Shown here: one piece after another, positions 36,591 through 46,719 of the stretch
How the letters are laid out: each line of letters starts with the position of its first letter
Position numbering within the stretch: the stretch's first letter is position 1
Assembly (NCBI RefSeq): GCF_001611795.1
Contig: NZ_CP015098.1
Span: 1,860,001 to 1,924,000, forward strand
Length of the DNA: 64,000 nucleotides
Origin: Streptomyces qaidamensis
GTDB lineage: Bacteria; Actinomycetota; Actinomycetes; Streptomycetales; Streptomycetaceae
Direction: 5' to 3'
Notes under the pieces: model-generated
What the model saw: the letters and a program-made list of their open reading frames with translations, nothing else
Told to the model about the DNA's origin: nothing
Database searches by the model: none
Position numbers and translations under genes: made by a program

Positions 36591-38195
36591 TCAGCCGCTC
36601 ACGCCCCGCCCGAGCTCCCACAGCTGGAGCGTCGAGGCGGAGTTGAGCGCGTAGGCGGTACCCGTGATGTCGTCGCGCGCGGCGACGTACTGCTTGCCCT
36701 GCCACAGCGGCAGCACCGGCACGTCACCGGCGACGATGTCCTGAATGTCCGTCAGGCTGGACGAGGCGGACAGCCGGTCCGCCTCGCGGCGGGACTCCGG
36801 GATCAGGGTGTTGCGGATCCGGCTGTTGGCGTACGGCGAGCCGAGCGTGTTGTCCGCGTCGAGGAAGGGCGCGAGGAAGTTGTCGGCGTCCGGGAAGTCC
36901 GGGAACCAGCCCATGCCGTAGACGTCGTACTCGCCCTTCTTCTCGGCCGGGCGGAACGTGTCCCACGGGGTGCCCTTGATGCCGACGTCGAACAGGCCGC
37001 TGGAGTTCAGCTGGTCGCGCAGGACCTCGAACTCCTTCTTGGTGGCCGGGCCGTAGTGGTCGGTCGTGTAGTGCAGCGTGAGCTTCACCGGGGTGGTGAC
37101 GTTCGCCTGGTTGAGCAGGGAACGGGCCTTGGTGACGTTCGGCTCGCCGTACTTGTTGAAGAACGAGTTGGAGTGGCCCGTGACGGTGGCCGGGACCAGC
37201 GAGTACAGCGGCTCGGCCTGGGAGCCGTAGACCTTGGAGACCAGCGCGCTGCGGTTGACGACCTGGGCCATCGCCTGGCGTACGGCCTTGGACTTCACCG
37301 TAGGGGCGTCGGTGTTGAAGCCCAGGTAGCGGATCTCCAGGCCGGGCATCTCGACGAGGTCGACGTCGGTGTCCGAGTCGCCCGAGAGTTCGCGGATCTG
37401 ATCGGGCGACATGGTGCGGGTCATCAGGTCGATGTCGCCCTTGTCCAGGGCCTTGCCCATGGCGTCGGCGTCCTTGTACGAGACCATGTCGACCTTGTCG
37501 TTGTTCACCGTGAGGGCCCCCTTGTAGTCGGGGTTCTTGGTGAACTCGGCCTTGACCAGCGCGCCGTTCTCGACGTCGGCCTTGAGGGTGTACGGGCCGG
37601 AGCCCTCCAGGTCGAAGCCGTCGCGCAGCTTGTTCTTCGGGTAGTCCTCGGGGTCGACGATGCCTGCGACGGGGGTCGACAGCTTGTACGGGAACGTCGC
37701 GTCGGCGGTCTTGAGATGGAAGATGACCTCGCGGTCGCCCTGCGTCTCGACGGTGTCGATGGTGGACAGCAGCGCGAAGACCCCGCTGTCGGCCTTGAGC
37801 GAGCGGGCGCGGTCGATGGAGTACTTCACGTCGGCCGCGGTGACAGCGTTGCCGTCGGCGAACTTCAAGCCGTCGCGCAGGGTGCAGGCGTAGCGCTCGT
37901 TGCCGGTGTCGGTGAAGCCGCAGCGCTCGGCGGCCTCCGGTACCGGCTCGCCCTCGCCGCGCGGCTGGATCATCAGGGTCTGCACGGTCTGGCGCAGGAT
38001 GTTCCAGGTGCCGACGTCGTAGGCGTACGCCGGGTCGAGGGGCGCGGGGGCGTCCTTCGAGGCGGTGAACCGGTCCGTGGTGCCGACGACGATCGCGCCG
38101 CTGTCGCCGCTCCCGCTGTCGGACCCGCCGCAGGCGGCGAGCACCGGCGCGAGCAGGCCGATCAGGGCCGGCAGCACCAAAGTCTTGCGGTTCAT
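36591..38195 (-). CDS. Solute-binding lipoprotein, OppA/DppA family (2)
   Basis: A 534-residue paralogue of the next gene downstream. The lipobox is VLAAC. Family segments include YACTLRDGLKFADGNAVTAADVKYSIDR and VYGMGWFPDFPDADNF. Similar length and shared blocks mark a duplication with divergence. GGAGAA lies at a suitable distance from the ATG at 38195; the frame is open for 49 more codons without a signal peptide at its start. Confidence 0.88.
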   Translation of the reverse strand: MNRKTLVLPALIGLLAPVLAACGGSDSGSGDSGAIVVGTTDRFTASKDAPAPLDPAYAYDVGTWNILRQTVQTLMIQPRGEGEPVPEAAERCGFTDTGNERYACTLRDGLKFADGNAVTAADVKYSIDRARSLKADSGVFALLSTIDTVETQGDREVIFHLKTADATFPYKLSTPVAGIVDPEDYPKNKLRDGFDLEGSGPYTLKADVENGALVKAEFTKNPDYKGALTVNNDKVDMVSYKDADAMGKALDKGDIDLMTRTMSPDQIRELSGDSDTDVDLVEMPGLEIRYLGFNTDAPTVKSKAVRQAMAQVVNRSALVSKVYGSQAEPLYSLVPATVTGHSNSFFNKYGEPNVTKARSLLNQANVTTPVKLTLHYTTDHYGPATKKEFEVLRDQLNSSGLFDVGIKGTPWDTFRPAEKKGEYDVYGMGWFPDFPDADNFLAPFLDADNTLGSPYANSRIRNTLIPESRREADRLSASSSLTDIQDIVAGDVPVLPLWQGKQYVAARDDITGTAYALNSASTLQLWELGRGVSG

Positions 38196-38604
38196 GCTCG
38201 AGTTTCTCCAGAGCTGTCGACTCCGTGTACCCGGCATGCAGGGGTGGCGCAGCGGATCACGGAGGTGGGGCGATGTTCTCGCATCGAGATTAGTCCGGAC
38301 CGGCAGGAGGGTTCGTCGCCACCGGAGTTGAGCACCCATCACGCTGCGGAACCGGGCGCGGACACACCGAAAACCCGACAGCGGAAGCTTTGGTGCAGCG
38401 TTCCATCAATCGGGACACAAGGGCACGTCGACGGCCCCCCGAAGGGAGTGCGGAGCACATGCCGGATCGAGTGTCGACCCCGGATCGCGTGGGGAACGTC
38501 ACACCCGTAAACGGGTTCGGTGGCACGGCAATTCGATCGTCCGGAGGGGTTCGAATTCGCCTTCGGAATTCTCGCCCTAACGCCGCTGCACGCTGGGTGA
38601 ACGC
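38196..38604. other. Gene-free region before the solute-binding gene
   Basis: About 410 bases, AT-richer than the average near 38520-38590. It contains the small palindrome ACCCGTAAACGGGT (38503-38516) and two GAATTC blocks around a seven-base spacer (38553-38572). It likely holds the promoter of the lipoprotein gene. No gene is supported. Confidence 0.45.
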
Positions 38605-39306
38605 CTAGCGCATTTCCGTCATCAGCCCGTGCAGAAATGTCAGGTCGACCTCTTCGAGGGAGGTGACGACCGTGCGGCGCAGGGCCGGGGCGATGGGGGC
38701 CACGGAGGGCACGGCCACGACCTGGCAGCCCGCGGCCTCGGCCGCGGCGACCCCGGTGGCGGTGTCCTCGATGACGGCGCAGCGGACCGGGTCGGCGCCG
38801 AGTCCCGCGGCGGCGGCGAGGTACGGGTCGGGGTGGGGCTTGGTGCGCGGCACCTCGTCACCGGCCACCGTCAGGCTGAAGTGGTGGGCGCCCAGTGAGG
38901 CCAGCACCCGGTCGATGATGCGCCGGTGCGAGGCGGAGACCAGGGCTGTGGGGATCTCGCATGCGTAGAGCTCGGCGAGCAGCCGGCCGGCGCCCGGCAT
39001 CAGCGGCAGGGCGCGGTCGATGCGGGCCTCGAAGCCGTCGTTCAGGAGCACGGTGAGTTCGTCGAGGGGGATGTCGGCGCCGGTGGCCTCGATGAGGAAC
39101 CCCGCGCTGCGGGTCATGGGGCCGCCGACCACGACATGGCGCCAGGAGTCGTCCAGGGTGTGGCCGAGGGAGGCGAAGACCTCGACCTCGACGTCCCACC
39201 AGAAGCCCTCCGTGTCCACCAGGGTGCCGTCCATGTCGAGCAGCACGGCTTGCAGTGCTGAGCCTTCGGCCGTCAGGGTGCCGAGCGCGGGGACCGTACT
39301 GGTCAT
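38605..39306 (-). CDS. HAD-superfamily phosphatase (beta-phosphoglucomutase/GPH-like)
   Basis: A 233-residue hydrolase. All four HAD motifs are visible: DMDGTLVDTE (nucleophile Asp), SASHR, KPHPDPY with the lysine, and EDTATG. The cap domain is of the helical type. Substrate is probably a small phosphate ester; it cannot be named from sequence. AAGGAGG precedes the ATG at 39306. It follows metH on the same strand past a terminator-like hairpin. Confidence 0.87.
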   Translation of the reverse strand: MTSTVPALGTLTAEGSALQAVLLDMDGTLVDTEGFWWDVEVEVFASLGHTLDDSWRHVVVGGPMTRSAGFLIEATGADIPLDELTVLLNDGFEARIDRALPLMPGAGRLLAELYACEIPTALVSASHRRIIDRVLASLGAHHFSLTVAGDEVPRTKPHPDPYLAAAAGLGADPVRCAVIEDTATGVAAAEAAGCQVVAVPSVAPIAPALRRTVVTSLEEVDLTFLHGLMTEMR

Positions 39307-39330
39307 CCACGTACCTCCTTGAGGGACGTT

Positions 39331-39360
39331 CAGGCCGGTTCCCACGGGGGAACCGGCCTG
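39331..39360 (-). terminator. Terminator of metH
   Basis: A perfect 13-bp stem, CAGGCCGGTTCCC and its complement, with a four-base loop, 71 bases past the metH stop and just before the HAD gene. Confidence 0.78.
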
Positions 39361-39430
39361 CGGTGGACCGACCAGTCTACGTCGTGCGCGGACGGAGCGC
39401 TCCTTTTGGCCCGTGTGCCCGGGTGAGGGT

Positions 39431-42400
39431 TCAGCGGGCGTTGAAGTACTTGGCCTCCGGGTGGTGGATGACGATGGCGTCCGTGGACTGCTCGGGGTGC
39501 AGCTGGAACTCCTCGGACAGCTCGACGCCGATGCGCTCCGGTTCGAGCAGGGCGGCGATCTTGGCCCGGTCCTCCAGGTTGGGGCAGGCGCCGTAGCCGA
39601 GGGAGAAGCGGGCGCCCCGGTACTTCAGCTCGAACATGCCCTGCATCTCGTCGGGGTCCTCGCCGGCGAAGCCGAGTTCGGAGCGCACGCGCGCGTGCCA
39701 GTACTCGGCGAGCGCCTCGGCCAGCTGCACGGACAGCCCGTGCAGTTCGAGGTAGTCGCGGTAGGCGTTGGCCTCGAAGAGCCGCGCGGTCTCCTCGCCG
39801 ATGCGCGAGCCGACGGTGACGACCTGGAGGCCGACGACATCGGTCTCGCCGGACTCCTCCGGGCGGAAGAAGTCGGCCAGGCACAGGCGCCGGCCGCGGC
39901 GCTGGCGCGGGAAGGTGAAGCGGGTGCGCTCGTTGCCCTGCTCGTCGAGGATGATCAGGTCGTCGTCCTTGGAGACGCACGGGAAGTAGCCGTAGACCAC
40001 GGCCGCCTCCAGCATGTTCTCCGTCTGGAGCCGGTCCAGCAGGCCGCGCAGCCGGGGCCGGCCCTCGCTCTCGACGAGCTCCTCGTAGGACGGGCCCTCG
40101 CCGGTGCGGGCCTGCTTCAGGCCCCACTGGCCCTTGAACAGGGCGCCCTCGTCGAGCCAGCTCGCGTACTCCTTGAGCTGGATGCCCTTGATCACGCGGG
40201 TGCCGCGGAAGGGCGGGGTGGGCACGGGGTTGTCGGTGGCGACGTCGGAGCGGACGTGCCCCTCCTCGGGGCGCTCCTCCGCCGCGGCCGGGGCCGTCGC
40301 CCTGACCCGGCGCTGCTTGAGCTCGGGCAGCTTCGCGCCGGGCACGCCGCGCTTGACGCCGATGAGGGCGTCCATCAGGCGCAGGCCCTCGAAGGCGTCG
40401 CGGGCGTAGCGCACCTCGCCCTGGTAGATCTCGTGCAGGTCCTGTTCGACGTAGGCCCGGGTGAGGGCGGCGCCGCCGAGGATGACCGGGTAGCCGGAGG
40501 CCAGGCCGCGCTGGTTGAGCTCCTCCAGGTTCTCCTTCATGATCACCGTGGACTTGACCAGAAGGCCGGACATGCCGATGACGTCGGCCTTGTGCTCCTC
40601 GGCGGCTTCCAGGATCGCGGAGACCGGCTGCTTGATGCCGAGGTTGACGACGTTGTAGCCGTTGTTGGACAGGATGATGTCGACGAGGTTCTTGCCGATG
40701 TCGTGCACGTCGCCGCGGACGGTGGCCAGCACGATGGTGCCCTTGCCGGCCTCGTCGGTCTTCTCCATGTGCGGTTCGAGGTGGGCGACGGCCGTCTTCA
40801 TGACCTCGGCGGACTGCAGGACGAACGGCAGCTGCATCTGGCCGGAGCCGAACAGCTCGCCGACGACCTTCATGCCGTCCAGCAGGGTCTCGTTGACGAT
40901 GTCGAGCGCGGGCCGCTCCTGGAGGGCCGCGTCGAGGTCGGCTTCGAGGCCGTTCTTCTCGCCGTCGATGATGCGCCGCTTCAGGCGCTCGTCCAGCGGC
41001 AGGGCGGCCAGTTCCTCGGCCTTGCCGGCCTTGAGGGACTTGGCGGTGGCGCCCTCGAACAGCTGCATGAGCTTCTGCAGCGGGTCGTAGCCCTCGGCGC
41101 GGCGGTCGTGGATCAGGTCCAGGGCGGTCTGGACCTCCTCCTCGCTGAAGCGGGCGATCGGCAGGATCTTGCTCGCGTGCACGATCGCCGAGTCCAGGCC
41201 CGCCTTGACGCACTCGTCGAGGAAGACGGAGTTGAGCAGGATGCGGGCGGCCGGGTTGAGGCCGAAGGAGATGTTGGACAGGCCGAGGGTGGTCTGCACC
41301 TTCGGGTGGCGTCGCTTGAGCTCGCGGATGCCCTCGATGGTGGCGATGCCGTCCCCCCGGGACTCCTCCTGGCCGGTGCAGATGGTGAAGGTCAGGCAGT
41401 CGACGAGGATGTCCTCCTCGTGGATGCCCCAGTTGCCGGTCAGGTCGTCGATGAGCCGTTCGGCGATCTCGACCTTCTTCTCGGCGGTGCGGGCCTGGCC
41501 CTCCTCGTCGATGGTGAGCGCGATGAGGGCGGCGCCGTGCTCCTGGGCGAGGGCGGTGACCTTGGCGAAGCGGGACTCGGGGCCGTCGCCGTCCTCGTAG
41601 TTCACCGAGTTGATCACCGCGCGGCCGCCGAGCTTCTCCAGGCCGGCCCGGATGACGTCGACCTCGGTGGAGTCCAGCACGATGGGCAGGGTGGAGGCGG
41701 TGGCGAAGCGGCCGGCCAGTTCTTCCATGTCGGCGACGCCGTCGCGGCCGACGTAGTCCACGCACAGGTCGAGCATGTGCGCGCCCTCGCGGATCTGGTC
41801 GCGGGCCATCTCCACGCAGTCGTCCCAGCGGCCGTCCAGCATGGCCTCGCGGAACTTCTTCGAGCCGTTGGCGTTGGTGCGCTCGCCGATGGCCAGGTAG
41901 GAGGTGTCCTGCCGGAACGGCACCGACTGATACAGGGAGGCCGCGCCCGGCTCGGGCTGCGGGGCGCGCTCGGTGGGGGCGGTGTCCCGGACGCGCTCGA
42001 CCAGCTGGCGCAGGTGCTCCGGCGTGGTGCCGCAGCAGCCGCCGACGAGGGACAGGCCGTAGTCCCGGACGAAGGTGCCCTGTGCCTCGGCCAGCTCGGG
42101 CGCGGTCAGCGGGTAGTGCGCGCCGTCCTTGGTCAGCACGGGCAGGCCCGCGTTGGGCATGCAGGACAGCGGGATGCGGGAGTGCCGGGACAGGAAGCGC
42201 AGGTGCTCGCTCATCTCGGCCGGGCCCGTGGCGCAGTTCAGGCCGATCATGTCGATGCCGAGGGGCTCCAGGGCGGTCAGGGCCGCGCCGATCTCGGAGC
42301 CGAGCAGCATGGTGCCGGTCGTCTCGACGGTCACCGAGACGATCAGCGGTACGGAGTGGCCGGTGGCCTCCATGGCCCGGCGGGCGGCGATGACGGAGGC

Positions 42401-42946
42401 CTTGGTCTGGAGCAGGTCCTGCGTGGTCTCCACGAGCAGCGCGTCGGCGCCGCCGGCGAGCAGGCCCTCGGCGTTCTGCTGGTAGGCGTCCCGGATGGCG
42501 CCGAAGGTGGTGTGGCCGAGGGTGGGCAGCTTGGTGCCGGGTCCCATCGAGCCGAGTACCCAGCGCTGCTGCCCGGTGCTGCGGGTGAACTCGTCGGCCA
42601 CCTCCCGGGCGATCCGGGCGCCCGCCTCGGACAGCTCGGTGACGCGCTCGGGGATGTCGTACTCGCCGAGGGCGGTGAGGTTGGCGCCGAAGGTGTTGGT
42701 CTCCACGCAGTCCACACCGACGTCGAAGTACTCGGAGTGGACCGAACGGACGATGTCCGGGCGCGTCAGGTTGAGGATCTCGTTGCAGCCCTCGAGATTC
42801 TCGAAGTCCTCGAGCGTGGGGTCCTGCGCCTGGAGCATGGTGCCCATCGCTCCGTCGGCCACGACCACGCGGGTGGCCAGGGCTTCTCGGAGCGCGGACA
42901 CGCGGGTCCGGCTGTCTGCGGAAGGGGTCGGCGGCAACGAGGCCAT
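39431..42946 (-). CDS. metH: Cobalamin-dependent methionine synthase MetH
   Basis: A 1171-residue enzyme that transfers the methyl group of methyltetrahydrofolate to homocysteine through cobalamin. Domains in order: homocysteine-binding barrel with the zinc motif GGCCGTTPEH, pterin-binding barrel, cobalamin cap and Rossmann domains with GDVHDIGKN (His748 binds cobalt from below), and the C-terminal SAM-binding reactivation domain ending EQSTDAIVIHHPEAKYFNAR. GAGGGAG precedes the ATG at 42946. A pair of competing hairpins lies in its leader. Confidence 0.95.
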   Translation of the reverse strand: MASLPPTPSADSRTRVSALREALATRVVVADGAMGTMLQAQDPTLEDFENLEGCNEILNLTRPDIVRSVHSEYFDVGVDCVETNTFGANLTALGEYDIPERVTELSEAGARIAREVADEFTRSTGQQRWVLGSMGPGTKLPTLGHTTFGAIRDAYQQNAEGLLAGGADALLVETTQDLLQTKASVIAARRAMEATGHSVPLIVSVTVETTGTMLLGSEIGAALTALEPLGIDMIGLNCATGPAEMSEHLRFLSRHSRIPLSCMPNAGLPVLTKDGAHYPLTAPELAEAQGTFVRDYGLSLVGGCCGTTPEHLRQLVERVRDTAPTERAPQPEPGAASLYQSVPFRQDTSYLAIGERTNANGSKKFREAMLDGRWDDCVEMARDQIREGAHMLDLCVDYVGRDGVADMEELAGRFATASTLPIVLDSTEVDVIRAGLEKLGGRAVINSVNYEDGDGPESRFAKVTALAQEHGAALIALTIDEEGQARTAEKKVEIAERLIDDLTGNWGIHEEDILVDCLTFTICTGQEESRGDGIATIEGIRELKRRHPKVQTTLGLSNISFGLNPAARILLNSVFLDECVKAGLDSAIVHASKILPIARFSEEEVQTALDLIHDRRAEGYDPLQKLMQLFEGATAKSLKAGKAEELAALPLDERLKRRIIDGEKNGLEADLDAALQERPALDIVNETLLDGMKVVGELFGSGQMQLPFVLQSAEVMKTAVAHLEPHMEKTDEAGKGTIVLATVRGDVHDIGKNLVDIILSNNGYNVVNLGIKQPVSAILEAAEEHKADVIGMSGLLVKSTVIMKENLEELNQRGLASGYPVILGGAALTRAYVEQDLHEIYQGEVRYARDAFEGLRLMDALIGVKRGVPGAKLPELKQRRVRATAPAAAEERPEEGHVRSDVATDNPVPTPPFRGTRVIKGIQLKEYASWLDEGALFKGQWGLKQARTGEGPSYEELVESEGRPRLRGLLDRLQTENMLEAAVVYGYFPCVSKDDDLIILDEQGNERTRFTFPRQRRGRRLCLADFFRPEESGETDVVGLQVVTVGSRIGEETARLFEANAYRDYLELHGLSVQLAEALAEYWHARVRSELGFAGEDPDEMQGMFELKYRGARFSLGYGACPNLEDRAKIAALLEPERIGVELSEEFQLHPEQSTDAIVIHHPEAKYFNAR

Positions 42947-42970
42947 GAAAAGGGCTCCCTCAAATGCGAC

Positions 42971-43015
42971 GGCTGTCGGCTTTGCGGCTTCCCGGACAGC
43001 CGGAGGGCGTCCGGG
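42971..43015 (-). promoter_or_regulatory. Competing hairpins in the metH leader
   Basis: CCCGGAC and GTCCGGG (42991-42997 and 43009-43015) form one stem. GGCTGTC at 42971-42977 can instead pair with GACAGCC at 42995-43001, sharing bases with the first. The two cannot form together and lie just upstream of the ribosome binding site. No B12-box or SAM-riboswitch core was recognised. Confidence 0.35.
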
Positions 43016-43178
43016 ATGGGCGCACCGCGCCAGCGTAACCGGGAGTGGGCTTGGATGGGCAGCACGTCCACGGGGCGGACTCCGGTGGTGCCGGGTGGGC
43101 CGCCGGTCGACGGATCGGCCACCGGTGGCTGAAAAATGGCGGCCTGCCATTAGCGAGAGGTCGACAACGACCGGTAGT

Positions 43179-43195
43179 GTTCGACATTGCCGAAC
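43179..43195 (+). promoter_or_regulatory. Candidate GylR operator before gylR
   Basis: GTTCGACATTGCCGAAC, an imperfect palindrome with TTCG/CGAA arms. It matches 15 of 17 bases of the element before glpF (44197-44213). IclR-family regulators often bind such sites, so autoregulation by GylR is likely. Confidence 0.65.
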
Positions 43196-43248
43196 GATGG
43201 CTGTTGTGCCGCTTGTCGGCGGTCGAAGGGGACGGAGGCGGTACGGCG

Positions 43249-44022
43249 ATGGCACGGAACATCCAGTCGCTCGAACGGGCGGCCGCGATGCTGCGGCTGC
43301 TCGCGGGCGGCGAGCGGCGGCTCGGCCTGTCGGACATCGCCTCGTCGCTGGGCCTGGCCAAGGGCACCGCCCACGGCATCCTGCGCACCCTCCAGCAGGA
43401 GGGCTTCGTCGAGCAGGACGACGCCTCCGGGCGCTACCAGCTGGGCGCTGAACTGCTGCGTCTGGGCACCACCTACCTCGACGTGCACGAACTGCGGGCG
43501 CGCGCCCTGGTCTGGGCCGACGACCTGGCCCGCTCCAGCGGCGAGAGCGTCTACCTGGGCGTCCTGCACCAGCAGGGCGTACTGATCGTGCACCACGTCT
43601 TCCGGCCCGACGACAGCCGGCAGGTCCTGGAGATCGGGGCCATGCAGCCCCTGCACTCCACGGCCCTGGGCAAGGTGCTGTCCGCCTACGACCCGGTGGC
43701 GCACAGCGAGGCCCTGGAGGCCGACCGCAAGGCCTTCACCGACCGGACGGTGTGCGAGCCGGAGGACTTCGAGCACCTCCTCGACGTGACCCGCGCGCGC
43801 GGGTACGCGGCCGACGTGGAGGAGACCTGGGAGGGCGTCGCCTCCCTCGCCGCGCCCATCCACGACCGGCGGCGCATGCCGGTCGGGGCGGTCGGCATCA
43901 CCGGCGCCGTGGAGCGGCTGTGCCGGTCCGACGACGAGCGGGCGCTGCGGCCCGAGCTGATCGCCGCGGTACGGGACTGCGCCCGCGCGGTGTCACGGGA
44001 TCTGGGCGCCGGGCGGTTCTGA
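43249..44022 (+). CDS. gylR: Glycerol operon regulator GylR (IclR family)
   Basis: A 257-residue IclR-type regulator. The winged helix near the start is LGLSDIASSLGLAKGTAHGILRTLQQEGFV and the effector-binding domain ends with VGAVGITGAVERL. In S. coelicolor GylR represses the glycerol operon and its own gene; the inducer is glycerol 3-phosphate or a related compound. The ATG at 43249 has GGAGG ten bases upstream; the frame is open for 68 codons further but overlaps the promoter with its operator. Confidence 0.92.
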   Translation: MARNIQSLERAAAMLRLLAGGERRLGLSDIASSLGLAKGTAHGILRTLQQEGFVEQDDASGRYQLGAELLRLGTTYLDVHELRARALVWADDLARSSGESVYLGVLHQQGVLIVHHVFRPDDSRQVLEIGAMQPLHSTALGKVLSAYDPVAHSEALEADRKAFTDRTVCEPEDFEHLLDVTRARGYAADVEETWEGVASLAAPIHDRRRMPVGAVGITGAVERLCRSDDERALRPELIAAVRDCARAVSRDLGAGRF

Positions 44023-44038
44023 CGCACACGTCGGCACC

Positions 44039-44080
44039 TGCCGAGGACCGGGGCGTCGCACGGCGTCCCGGTTCTCGGCA
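44039..44080 (+). terminator. Terminator of gylR
   Basis: A 17-bp stem (with two G-U pairs) from TGCCGAGGACCGGGGCG to CGTCCCGGTTCTCGGCA, 16 bases past the gylR stop. Confidence 0.75.
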
Positions 44081-44196
44081 TGTCCGCGCTCACCTGCGGA
44101 GAAGATCACTGGGACCGCGACGATCAGTAACGATCAGATTTTCGAGTCCACAGCCCTTGACGTGCTCGTAACGCCGAAGCAAGACTCCCGTCCATC

Positions 44197-44213
44197 GGTC
44201 GACATTGTCGAAC
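44197..44213 (+). promoter_or_regulatory. Candidate GylR operator before glpF
   Basis: GGTCGACATTGTCGAAC, about 80 bases before the glpF start and nearly identical to the element upstream of gylR. It is the probable site by which GylR controls glpF-glpK-glpD. Confidence 0.68.
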
Positions 44214-44294
44214 AGCTACCGGCAATACGCGCTAGAGTGTGACAACGCCAGGCCGGTATCGAACTTCCCTGGACGTAGGACAAAGGAGTCGCGG

Positions 44295-45089
44295 GTGTCC
44301 AGCTCCGACATCTTCATCGGCGAGACCATCGGTACCGCCATACTCATCCTCCTCGGCGGCGGCGTCTGTGCCGCCGTCACGCTGAAGGCCTCCAAGGCTC
44401 GCAACGCCGGCTGGCTCGCCATCACCTTCGGGTGGGGCTTCGCGGTGCTCACGGCCGTCTACACCTCGGCGCCGCTCTCCGGTGCCCATCTGAACCCGGC
44501 CGTGACGCTGGCCATCGCCATCAAGGACGGCGACTGGAAGAACGTCCCGGTCTACTGGGCCGGACAGGTTCTCGGCGCCATGATCGGTGCCGCCCTGGTC
44601 TGGATCGCTTACTACGGTCAGTTCCACGCCCACCTCACCGACCGCGAGATAGTCGGCGGTCCGGGTGCGCAGGACACGGCGGCCAAGGCCGTCGAGGCCC
44701 AGGAGAAGGGTGCCGGCCCCGTGCTGGGCGTCTTCTCCACCGGCCCCGAGGTCCGGGTCGCCTGGCAGAACATCGCGACGGAGGTCATCGGCACCATCGT
44801 GCTGGTGCTCGCCGTGCTCACCCAGGGCCTGAACGACAAGGGCAACGGCCTGGGCACCCTGGGCGCCCTGGTCACCGCGCTCGTCGTGGTCGCCATCGGC
44901 CTCTCCCTCGGCGGCCCGACGGGGTACGCGATCAACCCGGCCCGTGACCTCGGACCGCGCATCGTCCACGCCCTGCTGCCGCTGCCCAACAAGGGCGGCT
45001 CCGACTGGGGCTACGCCTGGGTCCCCGTGGTGGGTCCGCTGATCGGCGGTGCCATCGCGGCAGGCATCTACAACGTCGCATTCGCCTAG
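44295..45089 (+). CDS. glpF: Glycerol uptake facilitator GlpF
   Basis: A 264-residue aquaglyceroporin, the channel for passive entry of glycerol. Six membrane helices and the two half-helix NPA motifs, GAHLNPAVT and [13 protein letters not shown] (with the arginine of the selectivity filter). AAAGGAG lies seven bases before the GTG at 44295. First gene of the glpF-glpK-glpD operon. Confidence 0.94.
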   Translation: MSSSDIFIGETIGTAILILLGGGVCAAVTLKASKARNAGWLAITFGWGFAVLTAVYTSAPLSGAHLNPAVTLAIAIKDGDWKNVPVYWAGQVLGAMIGAALVWIAYYGQFHAHLTDREIVGGPGAQDTAAKAVEAQEKGAGPVLGVFSTGPEVRVAWQNIATEVIGTIVLVLAVLTQGLNDKGNGLGTLGALVTALVVVAIGLSLGGPTGYAINPARDLGPRIVHALLPLPNKGGSDWGYAWVPVVGPLIGGAIAAGIYNVAFA

Positions 45090-45172
45090 GAGCGATTCCC
45101 CGCCCTGTCGGGAAACTTCCAGCACGCGCCGTACGTAAAGCCCCATAAACCCGGAATTACCAGGAGCACACA

Positions 45173-46711
<1,539 letters not shown>

Positions 46712-46719
46712 GAAACAGC

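Noticed and set aside
38390..38608. Small gene in the region before the solute-binding lipoprotein
   Set aside because: A 72-codon frame with no ribosome binding site and no family resemblance.
39413..43132. Open frame of 1239 codons opposite metH
   Set aside because: Antisense shadow of metH, which has all expected domains; composition is leucine/valine/glycine-rich without motifs.
42947..43150. B12 or SAM riboswitch before metH
   Set aside because: The conserved cores of cobalamin, SAM-IV and SAH riboswitches were looked for on the minus strand and not found; only the competing hairpins are reported.
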